NCBI RefSeq assembly: GCF_009392895.1
Contig: NZ_CP045490.1
Span: forward strand, 186,001 to 250,000
Reading direction: 5' to 3'
DNA from: Natronorubrum aibiense
GTDB taxonomy: Archaea > Halobacteriota > Halobacteria > Halobacteriales > Natrialbaceae
Length of the DNA stretch: 64,000 nucleotides
The position numbers and the translations under genes were made by a program. The notes beneath the pieces are model-generated. The model was not told the DNA's origin, did not search any database, and saw only the letters and a program-made list of their open reading frames with translations. Below, piece by piece: positions 42,244 to 51,013 of this stretch. The first letter of the stretch is position 1, and every line of letters begins with the position of its first letter.

Positions 42244-42562
42244 ACAGCTTGTTTTCACTCTATACTTAGTTAAAAACGCTGGCCGTAGAGCAACCAAGTG
42301 GTCGGAGATGAGACACTATTCCGTCACCGCCAGCTCTTCTTCTCACAGCGCTGAAATCCGACCTTCGACCTCGTAAAGGATGGGCTCCAGAATATCACGA
42401 TGGTCGGCCAGCTATTGCCATTTTCACGTACGATCGGTAGTGCGAGCTCATATCCGCGTCTTCAAGCGCATTTTCCTAGAATATGAGTACTTATTCTTAC
42501 TATCAATTCATTATCTGAAATGATAGCTCTGGTTTTTCTCTGTCGACTGCATCCGGTTTGCT
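42244..42562. other. Gene-free region between divergent genes
   Basis: 319 bases of lower GC content with no gene seen. It presumably holds the promoters of the aldo/keto reductase (TATA-like CTATACTTAG near 42261) and of the Bat-like gene. The AT-rich run around 42482-42520 starts the lower-GC accessory segment. Confidence 0.4.
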
Positions 42563-43216
42563 ATGAGCTTATACGGCGAATTTTCTGTCCCGACTGATGC
42601 GTTCGCTCTCCACTACACACTGGAGCAGATACAAGAGATCACTATTGAGACAGAGCGAGTCGTTGCTACCGAGGTGGGACTCACGAACTATTTCTGGGTT
42701 TCTGGGTGCAATCTTGACGAATTTGAAACTGTGAGTGAGAAGGATCCATCCATCCAGAATTTGCGTCGCTTAGACGAATTCGACCGCGCTACACTCTTTC
42801 GAGCGGAATGGACAGAGCAGGTAGACGCCATCATCTTCGCTTATCTTGAAATTGGGGCCACAATCCTCGAAGCCACTGGAAGTCACGACGAATGGCACTT
42901 CTGTATGCGCTTCGATACGCATGATCGTCTTGACCAGTTTCAAGATCATTGTGATGATCAAGGGATCTCGTTCAGACTGACAAAACTCCATGAAATTACG
43001 CAGCCACACACAGGAAGCCAGTTTGGCTTAACCGAAAAACAGTCCGAAGCGTTAGTGACTGCATGGAAGATGGACTATTTTACCACCGCAAACGTGACCC
43101 TCGCTGATGTAGCCAGCGAACTCGGTATCACTCCGCAATCGCTCTCGGAACGGCTACAACGGGGGTATCAATCATTGATAGCAAACACCATCGTCGTCAC
43201 TCCTCCATCAGATTAA
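42563..43216 (+). CDS. Bat/HTH-10 family regulator
   Basis: Regulator of 217 residues. The N-terminal bacterio-opsin-activator-type domain (ALHYTLEQIQEITIETERVV...) is followed by a second alpha/beta part and the C-terminal HTH-10: GLTEKQSEALVTAWKMDYF and VTLADVASELGITPQSLSER. No PAS or GAF domain is present. GC content is lower than in the surrounding core genes, consistent with recent acquisition. It precedes a winged-helix gene and may act on the alcohol dehydrogenase further right; the target is unknown. Confidence 0.85.
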   Translation: MSLYGEFSVPTDAFALHYTLEQIQEITIETERVVATEVGLTNYFWVSGCNLDEFETVSEKDPSIQNLRRLDEFDRATLFRAEWTEQVDAIIFAYLEIGATILEATGSHDEWHFCMRFDTHDRLDQFQDHCDDQGISFRLTKLHEITQPHTGSQFGLTEKQSEALVTAWKMDYFTTANVTLADVASELGITPQSLSERLQRGYQSLIANTIVVTPPSD

Positions 43217-43255
43217 GAATTTTACGAAATCCACCACATGACTTTCCAACGTTCG

Positions 43256-43272
43256 AATGGGGTATATAAACC
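43256..43272 (+). promoter_or_regulatory. TATA box region before the DUF7344-like gene
   Basis: GGGTATATAAACCCC (43259-43273) is a strong TATA-like element, itself with inverted flanks GGG/CCC, 55 bases before the next ATG. Confidence 0.5.
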
Positions 43273-43325
43273 CCTTCTATGTCAGGAGGGGGACTCAAGA
43301 TCATTAACCCACTATCAGTTGTCTA

Positions 43326-43685
43326 ATGAGTGAGGACGTGGGTAACTTTGACACAGCCCTTGAGTTGTGTTGTGACCAGCACCGTCGTATCGTCCTCGCT
43401 ATCATCATTAAAGAACAACGGCCACTGTCTCTAAATGACCTATCAAAATCCATTGTGCGCCACAATCACCACCTCACGATCACAGAGGTGCCTGCCGAGG
43501 AAGTGACGCAGATCTATCTCTCACTTTATCACATCCACATTCCAAAACTGGTGGCAAACGGGGTTTTGGAGTATGATCGAGAACGACAATTGGTGCAACC
43601 AACTGAACGGCTTGAGCAGTTAGAGCCGTACCTTGCGACAATTATCGACGCAGACCCCGGTCTGAACATACTCGTTAACAAGTAA
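43326..43685 (+). CDS. DUF7344-like winged-helix protein
   Basis: Protein of 119 residues with the haloarchaeal winged-helix pattern: ALELCCDQHRRIVLAIIIKE as helix 1, LSLNDLSKSIV as helix 2, a longer linker, IYLSLYHIHIPKLVANGVLE as the recognition region and EYDRERQLVQPTERLE as the wing. This is typical of DUF7344 regulators, which occur in many copies per genome. Function unknown. Confidence 0.8.
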   Translation: MSEDVGNFDTALELCCDQHRRIVLAIIIKEQRPLSLNDLSKSIVRHNHHLTITEVPAEEVTQIYLSLYHIHIPKLVANGVLEYDRERQLVQPTERLEQLEPYLATIIDADPGLNILVNK

Positions 43686-43714
43686 TCTCGCGAATGCAGG
43701 GCTCAAGATCACCC

Positions 43715-43948
43715 TGGTTCGACGTAGTTATCGGTCTGGCGCAGATCAACCGAGAACGTCCCGTCGTCGGTAAGGGTTTACTCGAGCTTGTCGTATCGGA
43801 AGACGTCCCAGTTGCCCCGTTTCGGATCGTACTGGACTGGAGTTTCCGTGCGCATTTCGCAGTACCAGTCGAACGACTCGAGTCACGCTGATTGCGACTC
43901 GAGTTCCTCGGAGAACGCCTGCAAACCTTGTGGGATAGCGCTGTTCAT
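43715..43948 (-). pseudogene. Cytochrome P450 N-terminal relic
   Basis: On the minus strand one frame begins MNSAIPQGLQAFSEELESQ, hits a stop, then continues WYCEMRTETPVQYDPKRGNW with DVFRYDKLE, another stop, and FSVDLRQTD. The pattern EMR-ETPV-YD-..G-WDVFRYD is that of haloarchaeal cytochrome P450 N-terminal regions. The haem-binding Cys region is absent. The fragment is non-functional. Confidence 0.6.
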
Positions 43949-44072
43949 ATTTGTCCCTCCTCCACTCGGGTGCAAAACGTTCGGGGGAGAATCGACGAGC
44001 GACGTCCGTCTATCGGGGACTCGAACGCACTCCGAGCCGGTGATCTCGCTCATACCGAGAACGCAGAGTCGG

Positions 44073-45152
44073 TTACTCCATATCGGGTTTGACGAGGATT
44101 TTGACGTGGTCGCTCTCGGGATCGATGAGTCGGTCGAACCCATTGGCGACGATCTCATCGAGGCCGATTCGGCCAGTGATGAACGGCTCTGGGTCAAGGC
44201 GACCGTCGGCGAGCATGTCGATCACCATTCCGTACTCTTCGTCGGAGCGCGGGCCGCCGAGGTAGGCAAGCGTCCCGGTCACGGTTCGTTCACCGAGGAC
44301 AAGGTTATTCGGATGCGTACTCACTTCCTCCTCCCAGATGCTCACGATGGTTGTACGGCCATCCGGCGCCGTGCTCTCAACGGCCGCGTTGAACGAGGGT
44401 TCGACGCCTGCGACCTCGAACGTGATGTCGGCGCCACCGTCTGTGTGCGAGTGGATGTACTCGACGGGGTCAGTTGTCGACGGATCGATGAGTTCCGCTG
44501 CCCCACAGTCAGCTGCGCGTTCACGCCTGGCGTCGCGCGGTTCGGAGACGAAAATCGTTCCCGCACCGGCCACGCGAGCACACTGGATTACCGCTAGACC
44601 GATGGGGCCACTCCCGAACACTGCGACGGCGTCGCCGGCCTGGAGTCCGGAGCGGCGTACCGCGTGCAGTCCCACGCTCAGTGGCTCAACCAGCGCGCCG
44701 TGTTCTACGGGGACGTCTTCTCCAAGTGGAACAGCGTGTTCTGCGTCAACAACTGCGCTCTCGGCGAATCCACCACTTCCGCCGGAGAGTCCAATGAATC
44801 CGATCGAATCACAGATGTGGTAGTTCCCCTCCCGGCACTGCCGACACTCCCCGCAGTAGAGGATGGGGTTGACGGCGACGGCGTCACCGACAGCTAGATC
44901 CGTCACGGACTCGCCGATTTCCGCGATGGTGCCGCTGTACTCGTGACCCATTCTGATCGGTGCTGTCTCCCCCGAGACGGGATGGGGGTCGCCTTCTGGA
45001 ACGAAAATCGGCCCGGCGGTGTATTCGTGGAGATCTGAACCACAAATGCCACAGGAATCGATGTCAATTCGGACCTCGCCCGCTTCGACTGCTCCCTCTT
45101 CTACCTCCTCGACACGGATGTCCTTTTGGCCGTGGTACGTTGCTGCCTGCAT
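44073..45152 (-). CDS. Zinc-dependent alcohol dehydrogenase, butanediol/threonine dehydrogenase-like
   Basis: Medium-chain dehydrogenase of 359 residues. Catalytic zinc ligands lie in DSCGICGSDLHEY and GHEYSG; structural zinc is bound by four Cys in YCGECRQCREGNYHIC. The NAD motif is VFGSGPIGLAVIQ. The loop GPIFVPEGDPHPVSG is typical of 2,3-butanediol dehydrogenases. Probably oxidises a secondary alcohol or polyol. The start MQAATYHG is standard for the family. It faces the P450 relic and is flanked by low-GC DNA. Confidence 0.9.
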   Translation of the reverse strand: MQAATYHGQKDIRVEEVEEGAVEAGEVRIDIDSCGICGSDLHEYTAGPIFVPEGDPHPVSGETAPIRMGHEYSGTIAEIGESVTDLAVGDAVAVNPILYCGECRQCREGNYHICDSIGFIGLSGGSGGFAESAVVDAEHAVPLGEDVPVEHGALVEPLSVGLHAVRRSGLQAGDAVAVFGSGPIGLAVIQCARVAGAGTIFVSEPRDARRERAADCGAAELIDPSTTDPVEYIHSHTDGGADITFEVAGVEPSFNAAVESTAPDGRTTIVSIWEEEVSTHPNNLVLGERTVTGTLAYLGGPRSDEEYGMVIDMLADGRLDPEPFITGRIGLDEIVANGFDRLIDPESDHVKILVKPDME

Positions 45153-45361
45153 GGTGGTCTATAATTATCTTCAATTATAGTTAAACCCTATTCTCTCTGG
45201 TTGATAGCTCGTCATTTTCGTGCTTGTATACTGATGAATTGGTGGGATAGTCCTTATTCCAACATGACATGATTCAGACAGTGATGGGTAGTCCCAAATA
45301 CTCTAACATGGCTTATAATTAAACAAGAAAGCATTTACCGATCCTCTATTTTTCAGCGAAT

Positions 45362-46225
45362 ATGGATCGAAGACAGTTGATCGCAGCAATCGGTAGTGTG
45401 TATGGGACTGCGACTATTGCGGGCTGTATTGATGGTGATGAGACCAGTGACCAGGATATTGAGGATGGTAGTGATACTGAAAACAGTACTTCTAATTCAG
45501 ATGAAAGCTCGAGTTCAAACAGTGAAGAGCAAGCGAATAGCGAAGGAAAAGAAGAAGAAGAAGAAGAAGAAAGTTGCCGGACTGAAGTAAAATCTCAGAG
45601 TGAGTCTCTAGTTGATCGATCTCGGGAACTCGATGGTAACAGTGATTGGACGGAAGAATATCGGTGTGAAACGGGTGATACTGTTCATTTCGATATCTCC
45701 ACCTCAGTTGGACAAGATGTAGCAGTTGAGATTGATTCGCCAGAGGGACACACTGTATACAGCGAAACCGGCCTCTCGCTTACCACAACACACCGATTCA
45801 ATAGCAGTGGTGAGGGTAAGGTCCGAATTGAAAATCTTGGTGAGCGAACCGAACCAGAAACGAAAAATGAATGGGATGATCGTGTAGAGGTGGATGCAGG
45901 TAGTCAATTAGATCCGTGGTTCGAAATTGAAGAGGGAGACCACATAGATTACTACATCCGAATGGTTGACGATGCTCGTCCGAATCTGCGTATTGAGGAT
46001 TCCTCTGGAACTGTTCAGAAAGAACATTCTGTCTCAAAGGTTATTGACGGGGAATTCACTGCGCCAGAGGATGACCGATACTACTTTTTCATGGAGAACA
46101 CAGCAATGGTTACATCTGGAACTTGGGACTTCACTTTCCAATACGTAGAAGAAGTCCCGATCTCAACGACTGTTGAACTTGCTATTGAACGAGAATACGA
46201 GGAAGAAGTCGAAATCTGTGACTGA
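45362..46225 (+). CDS. Low-GC lipoprotein with acidic linker
   Basis: Lipoprotein of 287 residues. RRQ at 3-5 and TIAGC form a short Tat-like lipoprotein signal. A long Ser/Asn/Asp/Glu linker contains a run of seven to eight Glu. Two predicted beta-sandwich repeats follow (DTVHFDISTSVGQDVAVEID and DHIDYYIRMVDDARPNLRIE), resembling pre-peptidase C-type or emp24-like beta domains of haloarchaeal lipoproteins. Codon use is far poorer in GC than in neighbours, a sign of transfer. TATA-like CTTATAATTA lies about 45 bases upstream. Confidence 0.8.
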   Translation: MDRRQLIAAIGSVYGTATIAGCIDGDETSDQDIEDGSDTENSTSNSDESSSSNSEEQANSEGKEEEEEEESCRTEVKSQSESLVDRSRELDGNSDWTEEYRCETGDTVHFDISTSVGQDVAVEIDSPEGHTVYSETGLSLTTTHRFNSSGEGKVRIENLGERTEPETKNEWDDRVEVDAGSQLDPWFEIEEGDHIDYYIRMVDDARPNLRIEDSSGTVQKEHSVSKVIDGEFTAPEDDRYYFFMENTAMVTSGTWDFTFQYVEEVPISTTVELAIEREYEEEVEICD

Positions 46226-46439
46226 GTGAACTACCCTCCCGCTCACCTGACAGCTTGCGTTTGAGAGTGAGACTTCCCGCTTCAATGACACGCTTTGCAG
46301 ATACGGACGTATCTAGATTTTAAAGCCCTTGATCACCTGCAGCAGCGTGGTTCCGAGTCTCAGCCACAAGATTACGGACTGATTGGCGAATATTCGGTCT
46401 CGAGTGCACACCCGTTCGGTAGTTACTCCTTCAGGACGG

Positions 46440-46547
46440 TCAGTCTGCTCCCTGTGGATATATCCACTTGCATTCGCTACAGCGTTCGACGTTATCGACA
46501 TGGCGAGTCGATGCATTACAAACCGGACAGGTCTGGTCATTTCCCAT
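46440..46547 (-). CDS. 35-residue zinc-ribbon microprotein
   Basis: Reads MGNDQT, CPVC, NASTRHVDNVER, CSEC, KWIYPQGAD. Two CxxC knuckles make one zinc ribbon, similar in size and pattern to the microprotein at 32362-32469. Start and stop are clear; no ribosome site is obvious. It lies in otherwise gene-poor DNA. Confidence 0.6.
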   Translation of the reverse strand: MGNDQTCPVCNASTRHVDNVERCSECKWIYPQGAD

Positions 46548-46619
46548 CACGTCCCTCGTTTCACACGATCGATTCTAATAACCGGACCCGACCATAGAAG
46601 AGAGCGATCTTGATATCCG

Positions 46620-46817
46620 CCCCTCTCTGAAGGGTGAAGATTTCTGACCGAGTTTGGGACTCAATCCAGCAGTGCGGTGCCGGGGAAACCTCGTCGTCGG
46701 GCTCCGCCCGACTGCCTGAGAGATCTTCGATTCCTCACCGTTCACGGCGAGAAGGTGATCACATCCACAGATAAAGCAGGACGAGTGCCTCCGGGGCTTG
46801 TCCCCGAGGTACTTCAC
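46620..46817 (+). mobile_element. TnpB-type right end without tnpB (copy B)
   Basis: The last 35 bases (46783-46817: GAGTGCCTC, CGGGG-CTTGT-CCCCG, AGGTACTTCAC) match the right end of the tnpB element at 62384-62412. Before it lie further hairpins such as GTCGGGC-TCC-GCCCGAC (46693-46709), as expected for an omega-RNA-like scaffold. No TnpB frame is present. An antisense frame of 80 codons here is a shadow. Confidence 0.55.
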
Positions 46818-46951
46818 ATCTCGAGTGGGCCAGTTGTCCCGACGTAATATTCACCTCCTCTCTATAGAGCACAGTTGTTCATCGTCAATAGAACGGAGAG
46901 AAAAGACCACAGACCAGTGACTGTGGAACGACGTGGGGATTGAAGCCCGTT

Positions 46952-48487
46952 CTAGTCGTCCTGAGTGGTGATGTCCGCGGACAGGCCCTGTGCCATCTCG
47001 ATATCCTTGGAGTTGTTGAGCGTGAATGCCGTTCGCTCAGTAACAGCCTCAATTACTTCACGGGCGCTTGGGTAGCCGTTGCCAGACTTTTTGACGCCGC
47101 CGAACGGAAGGTGGACTTCTGCGCCGATACATGGCAGGTTCGCGTAGGCGAGACCGATCTCGGCCTCGTCACGGAACTCGTGGATCTTTCGGTAGTCCTC
47201 GGAGATGATCGCACCGGCAAGCCCGTAGTTCGTGTCGTTGTGGATCTCGAGTGCGCGGTCCATGTCTCCGTCATACTCAATGAGCGCGACGTGCGGGCCG
47301 AAACACTCCTCTTGAAGACAGCGGAGATCGGAGTCGTACTCGACTTCGTAGACGAACGGGCCGACCCAGTTTCCATTTTCGTGTCCCTCGGGAATTTCGT
47401 CGGCCTCGAGTTCCGCGCGGTCGAGGAGCACCTCAGCACCTTCCTCGCGTGCGAGTTCGTTGTGGCGGTGGATCTTCTCGACGTGTTCGGCCTCGATCGC
47501 CGGCCCCATGAACGTGCTTTCTTTGAGCGGGTCGCCGACGGCGACGTTCTTGGCCACCTCCAAGAATCGTTCTTTGAACTCGTCGTAGATGTCCGTGTGG
47601 ACGATCAGCCGTTCGCTCGAGACACACCGTTGGCCGGTTGTCTTGAAACTCGACATCACAGCGGAGTGGACGGCGACGTCGAGGTCGGCATCATCGGCGA
47701 CAATTATGCCGTTCTTCCCACCCATCTCACAGGCTGCGAGCTTGCCGGGTTCGCTGCCGACCTTGCCAGCAATCTCGTGACCGACCTCTGCGGAGCCGGT
47801 AAAGAGGACAGTATCGACCCGTTCGTCGTCGGTGATCGCCGCGCCGGCGTCGCCGTAGCCCTGTACCATGTTGAACACGCCGTTGGGGATGCCGGCATCT
47901 TCGAACATCTCGGCGATGATCTGGCCACACCACGGCGTCTGCTCTGCGGGTTTCCAGACGACTGTGTTCCCCTCAACCAGTGCGATTGCCATGTGCCAGA
48001 AGGGGATGGCAACGGGGAAGTTCCACGGTGTAATACAGCCGACAACACCGCGGGGTTTCCGGCGCATGTAGGCGTCTTTCGAGGCGATCTCACTCGGAAT
48101 CACGTCACCGTGGGGATGGCGGGCATTGGCGGCGGCCCACTCGACCATGTGGTAGGCCTCGATCACATCAGCACGTCCCTCACTGATTTCTTTTCCACAC
48201 TCTTTGGTAACGATTTCACCGAGTTCGTCGGTCCGCTCGCGCAGTTCGTGATAGATGTCCCAGAGGTACTCCGCGCGGTCGATGTACGAAAGTGAACGCC
48301 AGTCCTCGAATGCGTCCTCAGCTGCCTCGAGCGCCCGGTCGACGTCTGTTTCCGTACTACGTCGGAACGTTTTGAGCGTCTCTCCGGTTGCTGGATTCTC
48401 ACTGACGAACGTCTCCGACCCTTTTCCGTCGGTCCATTCGCCGCCGATGTAATGCTTGTATACCTGCGAGTCGACTGTCTGACTCAT
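46952..48487 (-). CDS. Aldehyde dehydrogenase, probable P5C dehydrogenase
   Basis: NAD(P)-dependent aldehyde dehydrogenase of 511 residues. Catalytic Glu is in ACEMGGKN and the nucleophilic Cys in TTGQRCVSSE; cofactor motifs are TPWNFPVAIP and FTGSAEVG. The neighbourhood (proline dehydrogenase, proline racemase family protein, glutamate dehydrogenase relic) points to 1-pyrroline-5-carboxylate (glutamate semialdehyde) dehydrogenase, the second step of proline breakdown. Other aldehydes remain possible. Start MSQTVDSQVYKHYIGGEW is standard; a 15-residue extension upstream is not. Confidence 0.88.
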   Translation of the reverse strand: MSQTVDSQVYKHYIGGEWTDGKGSETFVSENPATGETLKTFRRSTETDVDRALEAAEDAFEDWRSLSYIDRAEYLWDIYHELRERTDELGEIVTKECGKEISEGRADVIEAYHMVEWAAANARHPHGDVIPSEIASKDAYMRRKPRGVVGCITPWNFPVAIPFWHMAIALVEGNTVVWKPAEQTPWCGQIIAEMFEDAGIPNGVFNMVQGYGDAGAAITDDERVDTVLFTGSAEVGHEIAGKVGSEPGKLAACEMGGKNGIIVADDADLDVAVHSAVMSSFKTTGQRCVSSERLIVHTDIYDEFKERFLEVAKNVAVGDPLKESTFMGPAIEAEHVEKIHRHNELAREEGAEVLLDRAELEADEIPEGHENGNWVGPFVYEVEYDSDLRCLQEECFGPHVALIEYDGDMDRALEIHNDTNYGLAGAIISEDYRKIHEFRDEAEIGLAYANLPCIGAEVHLPFGGVKKSGNGYPSAREVIEAVTERTAFTLNNSKDIEMAQGLSADITTQDD

Positions 48488-48589
48488 ATCCGATTTCTCG
48501 CAGGTGGGTGAATAGTATTCCCTCCCTCCCATGGTCTCCCTCCCATGGTAGGGTAAACTATTTATACATCATATCCGCACTCCGTACAC
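48488..48589. promoter_or_regulatory. Divergent promoter region of the proline genes
   Basis: Between the divergent aldehyde dehydrogenase and Bat-like genes. CCCTCCCATGGT occurs twice, 14 bases apart (about 48524-48548), a direct repeat suited to a dimeric activator. A TATA-like CTATTTATAC (48557-48566) lies 25 bases before the regulator ATG, giving a leaderless start. Confidence 0.5.
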
Positions 48590-49333
48590 ATGGCACAGGC
48601 AGAACACCAATCTTCTCAAAACGCATTATTAACGCTCAAAATTTGGCATCCGGACTGTTGGACCCTAGAAGTGACAGAGGCAGTGTCCGCAAACCTGCTC
48701 GCACACACAGTGTACAATGCGGCAGACGGGCGTGTCAAGGGTCATTTTACGGCCTACGGTGACTCGACTGAGGAACTCGATCGACTCGTCGAAGAAGCCA
48801 CCAACTCCCGATTGACCCATTCGGTTGCTGAGATGCAACACCGATATGGCTTCGAACACCCTCACGTCGCTTCGGGTAGCGTAACCCGCGAATTGCTCGT
48901 CGAATACGACCCGAACGACACGGTCAGCGATGCGCTCGCCTCTTACGGATTTATTCAGGAGGGGCCCGTCCAGATCCGTGATGGGACCGAATACTGGTCC
49001 GTGTTTGTCGATAACGACGATCGGGGTCAGCTTCACGAGCGTCTCGAAGCCGTGCGGGAAATGCGAGATGCCGAAGTTTCCGTTACCAAGATCACTTCTC
49101 ACAGCACCTCCAGTAGTAATGTACTCAGCAGGGTCGAGAACCTCTCGAAGCGTCAGCGTGAAATTTTCGAACTTGCCTGCGAACACGACTACTACGCCTG
49201 GCCCCGGGGAATCACCACCCGTGAGCTGGCTGACGAGGCGGATATCTCGAAGACGACCCTCCTCGAGCATCTCCGAAAAGCGGAAGCCAAACTCCTCGAT
49301 CCTGCGATCAACGAATTTACCCAATCTCTCTGA
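48590..49333 (+). CDS. Bat/HTH-10 regulator of the proline cluster
   Basis: Regulator of 247 residues with the bacterio-opsin-activator layout. An N-terminal domain begins LTLKIWHPDCWTLEVTEAVS, the middle part holds SDALASYGFIQEGPVQIRDG, and a C-terminal HTH-10 has LSKRQREIFELACEHDYYAW and ITTRELADEADISKTTLLEH. Placed between aldehyde dehydrogenase and proline dehydrogenase genes, it is the likely activator of the cluster, perhaps in response to proline or a product. A TATA box 25 bases upstream supports the ATG. Confidence 0.88.
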   Translation: MAQAEHQSSQNALLTLKIWHPDCWTLEVTEAVSANLLAHTVYNAADGRVKGHFTAYGDSTEELDRLVEEATNSRLTHSVAEMQHRYGFEHPHVASGSVTRELLVEYDPNDTVSDALASYGFIQEGPVQIRDGTEYWSVFVDNDDRGQLHERLEAVREMRDAEVSVTKITSHSTSSSNVLSRVENLSKRQREIFELACEHDYYAWPRGITTRELADEADISKTTLLEHLRKAEAKLLDPAINEFTQSL

Positions 49334-49574
49334 CCACTATCTGATCCGTTACAGTCTCCATTTCACTAGTTTCGATACCCACAACATTGAATGGATGTGA
49401 TATCTGGACGTCTTTTATTTGTCTTGAAAACATCATAAAACACGACTTCGTTCTGGAACGGATGAGTAAGTTCCCTCAATAATACGTTCACAAGCCATTT
49501 ATTACGCCAAAGTCGCTGAGAAATATTTGGTAGGTTCCAGTACTATAAGCGAGTGATCTAACTGAGAAACAGCG

Positions 49575-50411
49575 ATGATTCCACCAATAGCTAATAAGTT
49601 CGTCGCGGGTGAGTCACCGTCTCTTGCGCTCGACCACGCGACTCGAAATCACACATACGGTGTCGGTACGATTCTCAATCTACTCGGAGAGCACTACGAC
49701 AATCCGAAAGAGGCAGCCGCAGATACCGAAGCCTACTGTTTGCTGATCGACGATATCGCGTCGCTGGAAATCGATGCTTGTGTCTCGGTCAAACCCTCGC
49801 AGATCGGTCTGGATATCTCCGCCGAGGTGTTCGAAACCAACCTTCATCAAATCGTCGAGCAGGCGGCCGAACGAGACGTGTTCGTCTGGATCGATATGGA
49901 GGACTACACGACGACGGACGTGACGCTGGATGCATACGAGGAACTCGCTTTGAAATATGATGGCGGAGTCGGCGTCTGTTTGCAGGCAAATCTCAAACGA
50001 ACTCGGGAGGATCTCGACCGACTCGCCGACCTACCGGGTAAGATTCGTCTCGTGAAAGGGGCCTACGACGAACCGAAATCGGTCTCGTACAAGGACAAAA
50101 CTCGAGTCGACGAAGAGTACCGGGCGTTGCTCGAGGCTGCCTTCAAGCACCGCGACGGCGGTGTCGCCGTCGGCAGTCACGACCCCGAGATGATCGAGTA
50201 TGCCCGCCAACTCCACGAGGAGTACGGGACGCCGTACGAGATTCAGATGCTCATGGGTGTCCGGAAGGATGCCCAGCGGAACCTCGCGGCTGAAGACGTT
50301 ACCGTCTACCAGTATGCCCCCTACGGATCACGCTGGCTCCTGTACTTTTACCGCCGTCTCCGTGAACGCAAGGAAAACCTGTTCTTTGCCGCCCGTGCAG
50401 TTGTTCAGTGA
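49575..50411 (+). CDS. Proline dehydrogenase
   Basis: FAD-dependent proline dehydrogenase of 278 residues, the single-domain (PutA-type barrel) form. Family motifs include SVKPSQIGLD, VWIDMEDYTTTD, GVCLQANLKRTREDLD, KIRLVKGAYDEP and the proline-binding end QYAPYGSRWLLYFYRRLRER with its Tyr-x-x-Arg-Arg pattern. It oxidises proline to 1-pyrroline-5-carboxylate, feeding the aldehyde dehydrogenase at 46952. A TATA-like ACTATAAGC lies about 30 bases before the ATG. Confidence 0.94.
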   Translation: MIPPIANKFVAGESPSLALDHATRNHTYGVGTILNLLGEHYDNPKEAAADTEAYCLLIDDIASLEIDACVSVKPSQIGLDISAEVFETNLHQIVEQAAERDVFVWIDMEDYTTTDVTLDAYEELALKYDGGVGVCLQANLKRTREDLDRLADLPGKIRLVKGAYDEPKSVSYKDKTRVDEEYRALLEAAFKHRDGGVAVGSHDPEMIEYARQLHEEYGTPYEIQMLMGVRKDAQRNLAAEDVTVYQYAPYGSRWLLYFYRRLRERKENLFFAARAVVQ

Positions 50412-50689
50412 ATATCGAATGCTGCCGCGATAGGAGGGCGATTCTGTATAGTCAAATCATCCTGTTCGCACTCTTCTTGCTGAGCGAGGTTCCGACTTGA
50501 CTCACCGTCGGCGGTTTCGTCGCCCCTCTCGGAATCGCGTTCACGTTCCGAGAATGAGGGGGAAAAGCCACAGGCCAGACAGCCGTGCATGAGACCGAAT
50601 AGCTCATGCCCGATATTTTCGGACGGATTTTGTTAGAATGTTTTCGTTGGTGGTGTGATTATAAGAACGAAATGAATCGCTCAACGCAA
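50412..50689. other. Gene-poor stretch after proline dehydrogenase
   Basis: No convincing gene. A minus-strand frame of 61 codons (50405-50590, beginning MHGCLACGFSPSFSERERDS) is open but very polar and unlike neighbouring proteins; it may be a relic. An AT-rich GATTATAAG near 50658-50666 could be a promoter for the following fragment. Confidence 0.3.
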
Positions 50690-50892
50690 TGACTGCGCCG
50701 GCAACAGAGCATAACCGTCAACACTGGTCTCTCGACGGCATGTACGAGGGACTGGCAAAGAAGACGCTTGACGTGTGGGTCAAGGTGAGCCACGAAGTCG
50801 ATTTCCGAAACCTGACATGGCGCAATACGGCCTACGCCGTTGCGCTTTCCTGTATCATCAAGGCAAAACAGACGCGTGATCTCTGGCCATGA
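50690..50892 (+). pseudogene. Glutamate dehydrogenase C-terminal relic
   Basis: The 67 residues end with NRQHWSLDGMYEGLAKKTLD and TWRNTAYAVALSCIIKAKQT followed by RDLWP. This matches the last helices of haloarchaeal glutamate dehydrogenase (pattern NRQ-WSL ... WR-AAY-VAL-RI-A-..RGLWP). The catalytic Lys and the whole nucleotide domain are missing. Being next to proline catabolism, the intact gene would have taken glutamate on to 2-oxoglutarate; this copy cannot. Confidence 0.7.
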
Positions 50893-51013
50893 GGTCACCG
50901 CACGCGAACAGAAAAACCCCCTCTACGAAGTCCCGACAGCTTGTTTCGACCATGCTCAATCACTATACAATGAGAATAGTATCAGATATCGAAATACAAG
51001 GTGGATCTCCCCC

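Noticed and set aside
46575-46817. Minus-strand 80-codon frame with SCFICGC
   Set aside because: It runs antisense through the TnpB-type right-end structure; the cysteines are a by-product of the hairpins.
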